Assembly (NCBI RefSeq): GCF_003013395.1 | Contig: NZ_PXZM01000047.1 | Span: 1-38,035 of the forward strand | Reading direction: 5' to 3' | Source of the DNA: Brevibacillus fortis | Lineage (GTDB): Bacteria > Bacillota > Bacilli > Brevibacillales > Brevibacillaceae | DNA: 38,035 bases | Shown here: positions 8,129-14,867 of the stretch, in pieces | Numbering within the stretch: the first letter of the stretch is position 1 | Layout: every line of letters begins with the position of its first letter | The notes under the pieces: generated by a model | Database searches by the model: none | What the model was told of the DNA's origin: nothing | What the model saw: only the letters and a program-made list of their open reading frames with translations | Made by a program: the position numbers and the translations under genes

Positions 8129-8311
8129 TTAAAAAAACGGCCAATATTTTACAATTAACACATAGAAGGCGGCGTGAACGCAAGCCGTGACCGCCAAGGA
8201 GACAATGAACGAGACAAACGAAATCTGATCGAGCTTGTAAGCGACCAGGAAAAATATCGTAAAGGCAATAAAGGCGATAAACGTACCTTCTTCTAAATAA
8301 GCGACAGCCAT
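8129..8311 (-). CDS. small two-helix membrane protein, function unknown
   Basis: 60 aa, almost entirely two hydrophobic helices (about residues 10-27 and 31-54) joined by a short polar turn (KLDQISF), ending in KYWPFF. I do not recognise the family. The ATG at 8311 has GAGGT 9 bases upstream. A TTG seven codons earlier is possible but has a poorer site. Only 37 bases separate this start from the divergent acetyltransferase start, so the promoters must overlap or lie within the neighbouring gene. Position after a convergent terminator and a clean ribosome site support a real gene. Confidence 0.6.
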   Translation of the reverse strand: MAVAYLEEGTFIAFIAFTIFFLVAYKLDQISFVSFIVSLAVTACVHAAFYVLIVKYWPFF

Positions 8312-8348
8312 AATTAATCTACCTCGATTCAAGAAAGGATACTTTCAA

Positions 8349-8849
8349 ATGATGATTGGTATCGAAAAATTAAGCATACATGATGCAGAGGGTTTGTTCC
8401 AATTTGAATCGCGCAATCGAGCCTTTTTCGAAAAATCGGTTCCCAGTCGGGGAGATGCTTACTACCAATATGATCATTTTTCACGTGGTCTGCAAGCCTT
8501 ACTCGACGAGCAGGCTCAAGGAATCTCGTTTTTTGGCCTCATAAAAAACAGCCAAGGTGACATCTTGGGAAGAATAAATTTGGTAGACATCGAGAAAGAA
8601 GAAGGAGTCGGACATCTCGGCTATCGAGTCGGGGAGGATACAGCTGGTAAAGGCGTGGCTTCGCAAGCACTCAATCTCTTTTTAGCGGAGCACGTTCCTC
8701 AATTGGCAGTCAAAATCATCTGTGCCAAAACAACAACGGATAACATCTCCTCGCAAAAAGTGTTGTTGAAAAATGGATTCGAGCCCTATGACATGGAGTC
8801 GGAAACAAAGGATGACTTTCTTCACTATCGTCTGAACGTTGTAGAATAA
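8349..8849 (+). CDS. GNAT-family N-acetyltransferase, RimJ/RimL-like
   Basis: 166 aa, GNAT fold of the RimJ/RimL type, which transfers acetyl from acetyl-CoA to an amine such as a protein N-terminus or small molecule. Visible motifs: the N-terminal FESRNRAFFEKSVPSR seen in RimJ-like enzymes, a beta-4 strand GRINLVDI, the acetyl-CoA loop R-V-G-E-D-T-A-G-K-G-V-A (about residues 96-107), and the C-terminal NISSQKVLLKNGFE. Two adjacent ATG codons begin the frame, and GAAAGGA lies upstream. It resembles the acetyltransferase half of the fused gene at 11870. Substrate unknown. Confidence 0.85.
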   Translation: MMIGIEKLSIHDAEGLFQFESRNRAFFEKSVPSRGDAYYQYDHFSRGLQALLDEQAQGISFFGLIKNSQGDILGRINLVDIEKEEGVGHLGYRVGEDTAGKGVASQALNLFLAEHVPQLAVKIICAKTTTDNISSQKVLLKNGFEPYDMESETKDDFLHYRLNVVE

Positions 8850-8906
8850 GTGGTAATTTGGTATCGTGTGGAAAGTTTGTTAGAAAAACGAAAAAGGGGA
8901 ATCGAG

Positions 8907-10526
8907 ATGAAACGTCAAGGCAAAATGATTGCAAATATGCTAGTGGCAACAGGGATGCTGGCTTCATCCATAGGATATGCTTCGGCGAACGAAGTAAAAG
9001 CTCAAGAAGTGAGCACTACACTCACTCATAAGGTTTTGCGGTTGAACCTGATTGATCAGCCAGGTCAATTGGACCCCGCGATGGCTGAGGATGAAGCGAT
9101 GTTTTCTGTGATGCACACGATGTTTGATGGGTTGGTCCGCTTAGGTCCGGATGGAAAAGTTCAGCCATCGATCGCCCAGAAAATAGACGTATCGGATGAC
9201 ATGAAAACATATACGTTCCATTTGCGTGAGGCGAAGTGGAGTAATGGTGATCCAGTCACTGCCCATGACTTTGAATATGCGTGGAAGCGTGCGCTAGACC
9301 CGAAAACCGATAGTACGTATTCCTATTTGCTCTATTCCATCAAAAACGCCGCGCAAGCCAACACAGGCGAGATGAAGCTGGACGAGGTAGGAGTAAAAGC
9401 CATCGATGCCAAGACATTGCGCGTAGAGTTGGAGCAGTCTACACCACATTTTACAGAGCTAACGGTCGCACCGATTTTTTATCCGGTGAACAAAAAGCTC
9501 GATGAGAAAAACCCAGGTTGGTTCAGAGAAGCTGCGACACATGTCGGGAACGGACCTTTCAAATTAGTTTCCACAGATAAAGAGAAAATCACGGTGGTCA
9601 AAAACGACCTGTACTGGGATAAAGCGGCTGTGAAGCTGGACAAGCTGGAATTTACCGTCATTCAAGATGAGAATACACAGATGTATATGTTCGATCATGA
9701 CAAGTCTGACTGGGCAGGCGCTCCTTTTGGTTTTTTGCCAATCGAAGCGTTGCCAGCATTGGAGTACGAGGAAATATTGCAAACCAGACCAATAGCTGGT
9801 GTTTACTGGTACGGGTTCAACACCGAGCAGGCCCCGTTTACCAACGCAAAAATTCGCAAGGCGTTTGCTTACGCGATCAATCGTCAGGCAATCGATGATG
9901 CGCTGGAGAATGGTGTACAAATACCGGCTACAGGTGCCTTGCCCCCGATGATGACGCTGAAAAAGGAAGGCTACTTCAAGGACAATGATCAGGAAACGGC
10001 GAAAAAGCTGCTTGCTGAAGGCATGAAGGAATTAGGCATTACGAAGCTCCCGCCCATCACACTTTCCTTTAATATTTCTGAGAATCATCGTCTGGCAGCG
10101 GAAACCATTCAAAAGCAGTGGAAGCAAACACTCGGCGTAGACGTAACGCTCAATGAGCGAGAGTGGAAAGTGTACCTGGAAGAAAGGAACAACGGAGACT
10201 ATCAGATCGTACGGATGGGCTGGATTAGTGATTTCAATTATGATCCTGTCGGCTTCCTGGAGCTGTTTAAGGACAGGGATGGGTTCAACAACAACACCGG
10301 ATGGGAAAACAACAAGTACCAAGAACTCTTGAATCAATCCGCGACCGAAAAAGATCCTGAGAAGCGCAAGCAACTGTTGGCGCAAGCAGAAGCGATCCTC
10401 ATGGAGGATATGCCTGTCGCTCCGATTTACTATATTGCTGATCAGTGGGTGCAAAATGAAAAGCTCAAAAATGTCGTGATTGATAGCATCGGTGTCGTCG
10501 ATTACAAGTGGGCGTCCAAAGAGTAA
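8907..10526 (+). CDS. oligopeptide ABC transporter substrate-binding protein (OppA/DppE type), non-lipoprotein
   Basis: 539 aa, an SBP_bac_5 family peptide-binding protein. The family signature VTAHDFEYAWKRALDP is near residues 110-125, and the C-terminal lobe has the usual YAINRQAIDDAL and WISDFNYDP-type blocks. Peptide-binding proteins of Gram-positive bacteria are normally lipoproteins. Here the N-terminus (MKRQGK, hydrophobic core, then GYASANEVKA) has no cysteine, so it looks like a signal peptidase I substrate rather than an anchored lipoprotein. AAGGGG sits about 8 bases before the ATG. No permease or ATPase genes are nearby, so it is an orphan. It may serve a distant Opp/Dpp system or act as a free or wall-bound peptide binder. 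Confidence 0.88.
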   Translation: MKRQGKMIANMLVATGMLASSIGYASANEVKAQEVSTTLTHKVLRLNLIDQPGQLDPAMAEDEAMFSVMHTMFDGLVRLGPDGKVQPSIAQKIDVSDDMKTYTFHLREAKWSNGDPVTAHDFEYAWKRALDPKTDSTYSYLLYSIKNAAQANTGEMKLDEVGVKAIDAKTLRVELEQSTPHFTELTVAPIFYPVNKKLDEKNPGWFREAATHVGNGPFKLVSTDKEKITVVKNDLYWDKAAVKLDKLEFTVIQDENTQMYMFDHDKSDWAGAPFGFLPIEALPALEYEEILQTRPIAGVYWYGFNTEQAPFTNAKIRKAFAYAINRQAIDDALENGVQIPATGALPPMMTLKKEGYFKDNDQETAKKLLAEGMKELGITKLPPITLSFNISENHRLAAETIQKQWKQTLGVDVTLNEREWKVYLEERNNGDYQIVRMGWISDFNYDPVGFLELFKDRDGFNNNTGWENNKYQELLNQSATEKDPEKRKQLLAQAEAILMEDMPVAPIYYIADQWVQNEKLKNVVIDSIGVVDYKWASKE

Positions 10527-10538
10527 GATAGAAACAGC

Positions 10539-10576
10539 AAAAAGTCCCCAGCCTGTAAAAGGTAAGGGGACTTTTT
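10539..10576. terminator. bidirectional intrinsic terminator
   Basis: AAAAAGTCCCC (10539-10549) and GGGGACTTTTT (10566-10576) are perfect complements. With A and T tracts on both sides it can end both the peptide-binding gene and the convergent thioesterase gene. Confidence 0.85.
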
Positions 10577-10595
10577 GGCGTTATACGGTGTCCAA

Positions 10596-11114
10596 TCACG
10601 GTTCCCACGGGCGTCTCGTTCCGAGCATATCCGCGAGATGCTTATTGTCTTTGCGACGAACTTTCCGTTTCTCCGCTCGCTTTTCAGCACCATCATGCAA
10701 GAATTTTTCCTCTTCTGTTTCTGGAACGACCTTGGGCACGGGGGTAGGCCGCCCATCCTCGCCAATCGCGACAAACGTGAGAAAGGAAGTGGCACAGACG
10801 GTTCGAATGCCCGTTAGCAAATCCTCCGCGACAATTTTGACAAAGACCTCCATCGATGTGTTATGCGTCCAGGTGACGAAGGCTTCGAGCGCAACCTCAT
10901 TGTCCACTCGGATTGGCTGCAAAAAGTCGACGGAATCAGTAGAAGCGGTAACGACTGGTCCCCGTGCATGTTTCATGGCAGAGATCGCAGCAACATCGTC
11001 GATATGCGCCATCAGCCTGCCGCCGAACAGCGTATCGTGATTGTTCGTATCCGGGGGTAGCACATGGCTTGCTTTGAACGTGCGCGACTCTCGAACAAAA
11101 CGTTGAATCGTCAT
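10596..11114 (-). CDS. ykhA: acyl-CoA thioesterase, hotdog fold (YkhA-like)
   Basis: 172 aa, a hotdog-fold acyl-CoA hydrolase of the YkhA/YciA/ACOT type that splits acyl-CoA into free acid and CoA in the cytoplasm. The hallmark segment NNHDTLFGGRLMAHIDDVAA (residues about 24-43) includes the catalytic Asn/Asp region and the central helix. It is followed by SVDFLQPIRVDNEVALEAFV, typical of the family. The C-terminal 45 residues are charged and probably helical (EEEKFLHDGAEKRAEKRKVRR), as in Bacillus YkhA. GGGAG is 9 bases before the ATG. Monocistronic and convergent with the peptide-binding gene. Chain-length specificity cannot be told. Confidence 0.87.
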   Translation of the reverse strand: MTIQRFVRESRTFKASHVLPPDTNNHDTLFGGRLMAHIDDVAAISAMKHARGPVVTASTDSVDFLQPIRVDNEVALEAFVTWTHNTSMEVFVKIVAEDLLTGIRTVCATSFLTFVAIGEDGRPTPVPKVVPETEEEKFLHDGAEKRAEKRKVRRKDNKHLADMLGTRRPWEP

Positions 11115-11285
11115 AAAGGTAGCTCCCTTCTTTCTTGCAATCGGATTATGAATGATGACAATCTTCTCTCCTTTTCATTGTTCCACAAAAAAATCGATCT
11201 AATCCTGTGCAGAGGACTAAGGCTGCGAATTTTATCAAAGGCTATGGACGGAATGCATGCGGTATGCCTGAGGAGGTTTTTCGGT

Positions 11286-11495
11286 TTGGGGGACTATGTG
11301 CAGTATTTCAATAATCTTATCGCTACGATCAATGACATTCCGAACAAGCTGATGAGCGTTCTATCTATTATTCATGCACCTATTCAGCATTTGACGAATG
11401 TATTGATCGTCACAAACATCCTGTTGGGTCTACTCGTTGTGACTTCCATCGCCAATGTGTATATGCTTTGGAGAAACGGCAAAAAGGGACGCTGA
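11286..11495 (+). CDS. small membrane protein, 69 aa, unknown
   Basis: A TTG start lies 9 bases after AGGAGG (11271-11276) and gives 69 residues: an amphipathic N-terminal half (DYVQYFNNLIATINDIPNKL), a single strong membrane helix (about residues 40-60, VLIVTNILLGLLVVTSIANV), and a basic cytoplasmic tail (WRNGKKGR). The open frame extends further 5' into the thioesterase promoter region, but without a ribosome site. I do not recognise the family. It is followed at once by two more very small reading frames and tandem terminators, which suggests a small-protein cluster. Size and topology would fit a membrane regulator or a toxin-like peptide, but nothing in the sequence decides this. Confidence 0.5.
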   Translation: MGDYVQYFNNLIATINDIPNKLMSVLSIIHAPIQHLTNVLIVTNILLGLLVVTSIANVYMLWRNGKKGR

Positions 11496-11497
11496 CG

Positions 11498-11626
11498 ATG
11501 TTGCTACGAATGTCTTTTGCAGCTATACTAGGGGAGTTGGATAATAATGTAACGGTAGCTGCTACGACCGTCTCTATATCGAAATTGTATGCACAGAAAA
11601 CAGCGGAAAGGAGGGTATCCACATGA
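11498..11626 (+). CDS. possible 42-aa protein (low confidence)
   Basis: ATG at 11498, two bases after the previous stop, with AAGGGA about 9 bases upstream. It runs 42 codons and its TGA overlaps the ATG of the next frame (ATGA). The product (MLLRMSFAAILGELDNN..., ending AERRVST) has no recognisable family. Against it, a good sigma-A promoter (11501-11529) lies within its first codons, so the region may be promoter plus untranslated leader for the following peptide. Confidence 0.2.
   Translation: MLLRMSFAAILGELDNNVTVAATTVSISKLYAQKTAERRVST
11501..11529 (+). promoter_or_regulatory. candidate sigma-A promoter for the 35-aa peptide gene
   Basis: TTGCTA (11501-11506) and TATACT (11524-11529) are 17 bases apart. 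A transcript would start near 11536 and carry a leader of about 85 nt before the 35-aa ORF. Confidence 0.5.
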
Positions 11627-11730
11627 AAAAAAGATCATTACTGTCTTTGCCAAAAGGAATTGGATACTCCACCGCTGTTTTCTTTGATCTGGCTAAATCA
11701 CGGGAGAAGTATGTCCAAAAACGGATATAG
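11623..11730 (+). CDS. very small basic peptide, 35 aa, unknown
   Basis: A near-perfect ribosome site (AAAGGAGG, 11607-11614) is 8 bases before an ATG that opens 36 codons ending at TAG 11728-11730. The peptide is basic (starts MKKRSLLSLPKGIGYST, then AVFFDLAKSREKYVQKRI) with a short central hydrophobic patch and no clear signal peptide. It is too short for standard gene callers. The upstream promoter and downstream terminators support expression. I know no homologue. Peptides of this size in Bacillales include regulators, toxins and signalling precursors; none can be chosen from sequence alone. Confidence 0.5.
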   Translation: MKKRSLLSLPKGIGYSTAVFFDLAKSREKYVQKRI

Positions 11731-11779
11731 CGACCATCCTTTGATGTAGTGGGATTCATCAGGATACAGTGGAAAAACG

Positions 11780-11810
11780 CCACAGGTCGCATTCCTGTGG
11801 TTTTCTTTTT
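11780..11810 (+). terminator. intrinsic terminator, first of a tandem pair
   Basis: CCACAGG (11780-11786) and CCTGTGG (11794-11800) form a perfect stem, followed by TTTTCTTTTT. Confidence 0.8.
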
Positions 11811-11814
11811 AGGG

Positions 11815-11843
11815 CACCGCAGGATTTCCTGTGGTGTTTTTTT
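11815..11843 (+). terminator. intrinsic terminator, second of a tandem pair
   Basis: CACCGCAGG (11815-11823) and CCTGTGGTG (11828-11836) pair with one G-U, followed by seven T. The stem shares most of its sequence with the first terminator, so the two look like a local duplication. It ends only 26 bases before the start of the GNAT-Rid gene, leaving little room for a separate promoter. Confidence 0.8.
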
Positions 11844-11869
11844 CATTTCAAAAAAGGGAGATGGATTGT

Positions 11870-12814
11870 ATGCAAGGAAACGGAGAGAACATTTACGTAA
11901 GACTGGTACAGGAATCGGATGCACAGAGCCTCTTGGCGCTTGAAGTGAGAAACAGACACTTCTTTCAAAGCTTCACAGGGACCAGAGAAGATTCGTTTTA
12001 CACACTGGAAGGACAAATCGACAGAATCAAAAGTGTAATGGCATTAAAAGAAGAAGACAGAGGGTACGTCTTTGTCATTACGAAAAAAGGACAGGATCAA
12101 ATCATTGGGGAAGTCATTCTTTCCGAGGTCGTAAGAGACAATCTGCAAAGCTGCTGGATCGGCTACTTCCTCGATCAAGAGCATAATGGAAAAGGTTATA
12201 TGACCGAAGCTGTAAAGCTCGTCGTTGCCTATGCATTCGAAACATTAGGTCTTCACCGCTTAGAAGCAGGGGTGATGCCGCATAATATAGGCTCGATCAA
12301 AGTCCTGTTGAAAGCTGGTTTTCACAAGGAAGGCATTGCCAAGAAAAACGTGAAAATTAATGGTCGGTGGGAAGATCATCAAACACTGGCGATCGTGAAA
12401 GAAGAACAAACCGACCAGATGAATCCCAAGGTCCAGCGTAAAAATCCGAGTACAGTTGCTCCTCCTATGGGACCCTATACACATTTGACAGTCGTTCCAA
12501 AAGGGGCCGATTTGCTCGTACTTTCTGGGCAAGTAGGAATGGACATTCATGGAGAGTTGCCGACAGATATGAAAGAGCAAGTAGAAAACACGCTACAGAA
12601 CATCCTGCGCAATTTTGCAAGTGAGTCAGTTACTGCCGACCATATCATCAAAATCAATATATGGGCAACGGAGCAAATGGATTGGAAGTATTTTAATCAG
12701 GTGTGGGAGAAGTTTCACGGAGGGACACCGCCAGCGATGACAATGTCTTACGTCCCAGCATTGGCAGTCCCTTCGCTCAAAGTGGAGATAGAAGCTTGGG
12801 CAGCAAAATGGTAA
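11870..12814 (+). CDS. fusion protein: GNAT acetyltransferase plus Rid (YjgF/YER057c/UK114) domain
   Basis: 314 aa, two complete domains in one frame. Residues 1-178 form a RimJ-like acetyltransferase: VRNRHFFQSFTGTRED start, acetyl-CoA loop D-Q-E-H-N-G-K-G-Y-M, and MPHNIGSIKVLLKAGF. Residues 184-314 form a Rid domain: GPYTH, VLSGQVGMD, a central helix, and the C-terminal KVEIEAWAA strand with its conserved Glu. The Arg that archetypal RidA uses to hold imino acids is replaced by Met (PPAMTM instead of PARS), so imine deaminase activity is doubtful. A Met codon (12419) stands exactly where a free Rid protein would begin, with little ribosome site before it, so an in-frame join of two neighbouring genes is likely. 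AAGGGAG is 9 bases before the ATG at 11870. Confidence 0.85.
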   Translation: MQGNGENIYVRLVQESDAQSLLALEVRNRHFFQSFTGTREDSFYTLEGQIDRIKSVMALKEEDRGYVFVITKKGQDQIIGEVILSEVVRDNLQSCWIGYFLDQEHNGKGYMTEAVKLVVAYAFETLGLHRLEAGVMPHNIGSIKVLLKAGFHKEGIAKKNVKINGRWEDHQTLAIVKEEQTDQMNPKVQRKNPSTVAPPMGPYTHLTVVPKGADLLVLSGQVGMDIHGELPTDMKEQVENTLQNILRNFASESVTADHIIKINIWATEQMDWKYFNQVWEKFHGGTPPAMTMSYVPALAVPSLKVEIEAWAAKW

Positions 12815-12835
12815 GAAGAAAATAGAGTAGAAAAG

Positions 12836-12868
12836 TAAAAGGGTGAAGCTTGTCGCTTCATCCTTTTT
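12836..12868 (+). terminator. intrinsic terminator after the GNAT-Rid gene
   Basis: GGGTGAAGC and GCTTCATCC form a stem with one G-U pair and a short TTGTC loop, followed by six T. Confidence 0.85.
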
Positions 12869-12935
12869 TCTGTAACTTTTTTCTATTAAAAACGTCAATA
12901 TTTTTCAGGAGATAGATTGATCGTGAAGCTATTGT

Positions 12936-12963
12936 TGTTTTGACAGCAAAAGATGTCAAAACA
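12936..12963. promoter_or_regulatory. 10-bp inverted repeat upstream of the amidase gene
   Basis: TGTTTTGACA (12936-12945) and TGTCAAAACA (12954-12963) are perfect complements separated by 8 bases. The left arm contains TTGACA, a perfect -35 hexamer, but I see no good -10 at 17 bases. It could be an operator for the SH3/SpoIIP amidase gene, which starts about 87 bases downstream. Function is inference. Confidence 0.4.
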
Positions 12964-13049
12964 TGAAGGAATATGCGGACGAATCGAGAAGTTCTTTCTA
13001 TTAGTTGGATTTTCCAAAAATACGAAATAAACAGAGGGGAACGAGGAAC

Positions 13050-14783
13050 TTGCTTTTACGAGTAAATGTCAGCTTGCTAGCTGTTTTCTTCCTGATTTTG
13101 CTGATGCCTCTGTCCATTGCGCGAGCGGCCACCCATGTAGACGTGGCGGTCGATCAGTTAAATATTCGAAGCGAGCCAGGTACGACTACCCAGATCGTCG
13201 CAACACTCAAAAAAGCCACGCGGTTGCCAATCACCAAGCAGCAAAATGATTGGACTCAGGTAAAGCTGCCGAACGGCAATACCGGATGGGTCAATAATAA
13301 GTATGTGAAGATGATAGAAGTCCCGCAGATTAAATATGTCAAAAGCAATGTGGACATGCTGAATGTTCGGGCAGAACCAAATGCCACTTCACAAATTTTG
13401 CAGATCATCGACAAAAACGGTGTGTTTTTGCAAACGAGAAAGCAAGGGGAATGGGCACAAATTAAGCTGTCCGATCAAAAGAACGGCTGGGTGAAAGCCA
13501 GTTTCTTAACGGAGACATCTGCACCAGCACCAAAACCACCCCAGGTACCAGCACAAATCCCAGACCCGCCATCAATTCCAGCACCGCCCCCTCCTGTACT
13601 CCCATCCAATACAGGGAGTGAATTCGGGCAAGGGACAATCGTATTAACCGAAGGCTATGAAGTTTATGCACAGCCAGATATTCTTGGTACCGTCATTGGT
13701 CAAATCCATGGCGGGATGACAATCAATCATTACGGATATGCAAATGGTTGGTACACCATTAACTTTAACGGGACCTATGCCTATATCTTCAAACCAATGG
13801 AACAGACTGGGACAGCTCCGCCACCGCCGAGTTCAACACCGGGGGCACCAGCGACTTTGCCAACAACAACGCCTCCCTCTGTTCAAGAGCTACAAATTCG
13901 CGTCAAAAATCCTGATTCTAACATTCGCAACGGTCCCTCAACCGATCATGCAATCATCGGAACCGTTCAGCCCGGACAAGTCTTCCCGGTTGTGCAAACA
14001 GTAGGAGACTGGTACATCATCAGGCTGGCAGACAATTCGACTGCCTATATCGCAGGGTGGATCGTAGAGAAGATTCAACCAGCTGGTACTCTGCCACCGA
14101 CAGGAGCTAATTACGAGTACAACAGTGGGATGATTGGAAACGAAAAAGTGTATATCTATCACACCCATAACCGTGAGTCTTGGCGAAATGTTGCACGGAA
14201 CCAACAAGGGGGCTCCGTAGATGATCCTGAGATCAACATCACGCTTGTGGGGAAAAGGCTTGGCGAGCTGTTGCAAGTAAGAGGCATTTCAGCTATGGCG
14301 AGTCAGGACGATTTCGCGCAAAGATTGAGGGAACAGAATAAAAGCTACTCGATGTCTTATTCCGAGTCGTACAAAGCGGTAGCGGCAGCGGCTGCAACTA
14401 GTCCGCACTTACAGTACATTTTCGATATTCATCGGGACAGTGATGAGCCACGCAGCAAGGTAGCGATCACGATCAATGGCAAAACGTATTCCCGCATGCT
14501 GTTTGTAATCGGAACGGCGAATCCGAACCATCTGGCGAACAAAAAGCTGGCGGAAGAGCTGCACGCCCGTCTGGAAGCCTCTTATCCTGGTTTGTCGCGG
14601 GGGATTATCCTGAAAGGTTCCAATCAAGGGAACGGCGTGTATAATCAGTCCATTTCCGAGGGAGCCTTGCTTTTGGAATTCGGTGGTACGAACAACACCT
14701 TGGAAGAAGGCTATCATACAGCAGAAGCCTTTGCCGAAGTTTTCGGGAATTACCTGATCGAATCTCAAATCGCATTCAAATAA
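13050..14783 (+). CDS. secreted cell-wall amidase: four SH3b domains plus SpoIIP domain
   Basis: 577 aa with a signal peptide (likely cut after IARA). Two bacterial SH3 domains cover about residues 30-90 and 95-155. A proline-rich linker, a third SH3-like unit (about 192-250), a second Pro/Thr linker and a fourth SH3 (about 282-342) follow. The C-terminal 210 residues are an SpoIIP-type N-acetylmuramoyl-L-alanine amidase/endopeptidase: YHTHNRESW, DIHRDSDEPR and ALLLEFGG carry the expected zinc-binding and catalytic residues. Canonical SpoIIP is membrane-anchored and lacks SH3 domains, so this is a secreted, wall-binding relative. A TTG start at 13050 follows AGAGGGGA; an earlier TTG at 13005 has no ribosome site. 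It probably remodels peptidoglycan. Monocistronic. Confidence 0.85.
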   Translation: MLLRVNVSLLAVFFLILLMPLSIARAATHVDVAVDQLNIRSEPGTTTQIVATLKKATRLPITKQQNDWTQVKLPNGNTGWVNNKYVKMIEVPQIKYVKSNVDMLNVRAEPNATSQILQIIDKNGVFLQTRKQGEWAQIKLSDQKNGWVKASFLTETSAPAPKPPQVPAQIPDPPSIPAPPPPVLPSNTGSEFGQGTIVLTEGYEVYAQPDILGTVIGQIHGGMTINHYGYANGWYTINFNGTYAYIFKPMEQTGTAPPPPSSTPGAPATLPTTTPPSVQELQIRVKNPDSNIRNGPSTDHAIIGTVQPGQVFPVVQTVGDWYIIRLADNSTAYIAGWIVEKIQPAGTLPPTGANYEYNSGMIGNEKVYIYHTHNRESWRNVARNQQGGSVDDPEINITLVGKRLGELLQVRGISAMASQDDFAQRLREQNKSYSMSYSESYKAVAAAAATSPHLQYIFDIHRDSDEPRSKVAITINGKTYSRMLFVIGTANPNHLANKKLAEELHARLEASYPGLSRGIILKGSNQGNGVYNQSISEGALLLEFGGTNNTLEEGYHTAEAFAEVFGNYLIESQIAFK

Positions 14784-14811
14784 ACGGTCAATACCGCTTA
14801 TTTAAAAGTAG

Positions 14812-14852
14812 CACGATTCTTTTCGCCACGCGCGAGAGAATCGTGTTTTTTT
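14812..14852 (+). terminator. intrinsic terminator after the amidase gene
   Basis: CACGATTCT (14812-14820) and AGAATCGTG (14837-14845) are perfect complements, followed by seven T. It lies just before the ribosome site of the next gene. Confidence 0.85.
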
Positions 14853-14867
14853 CCAGGAGGATCATTT

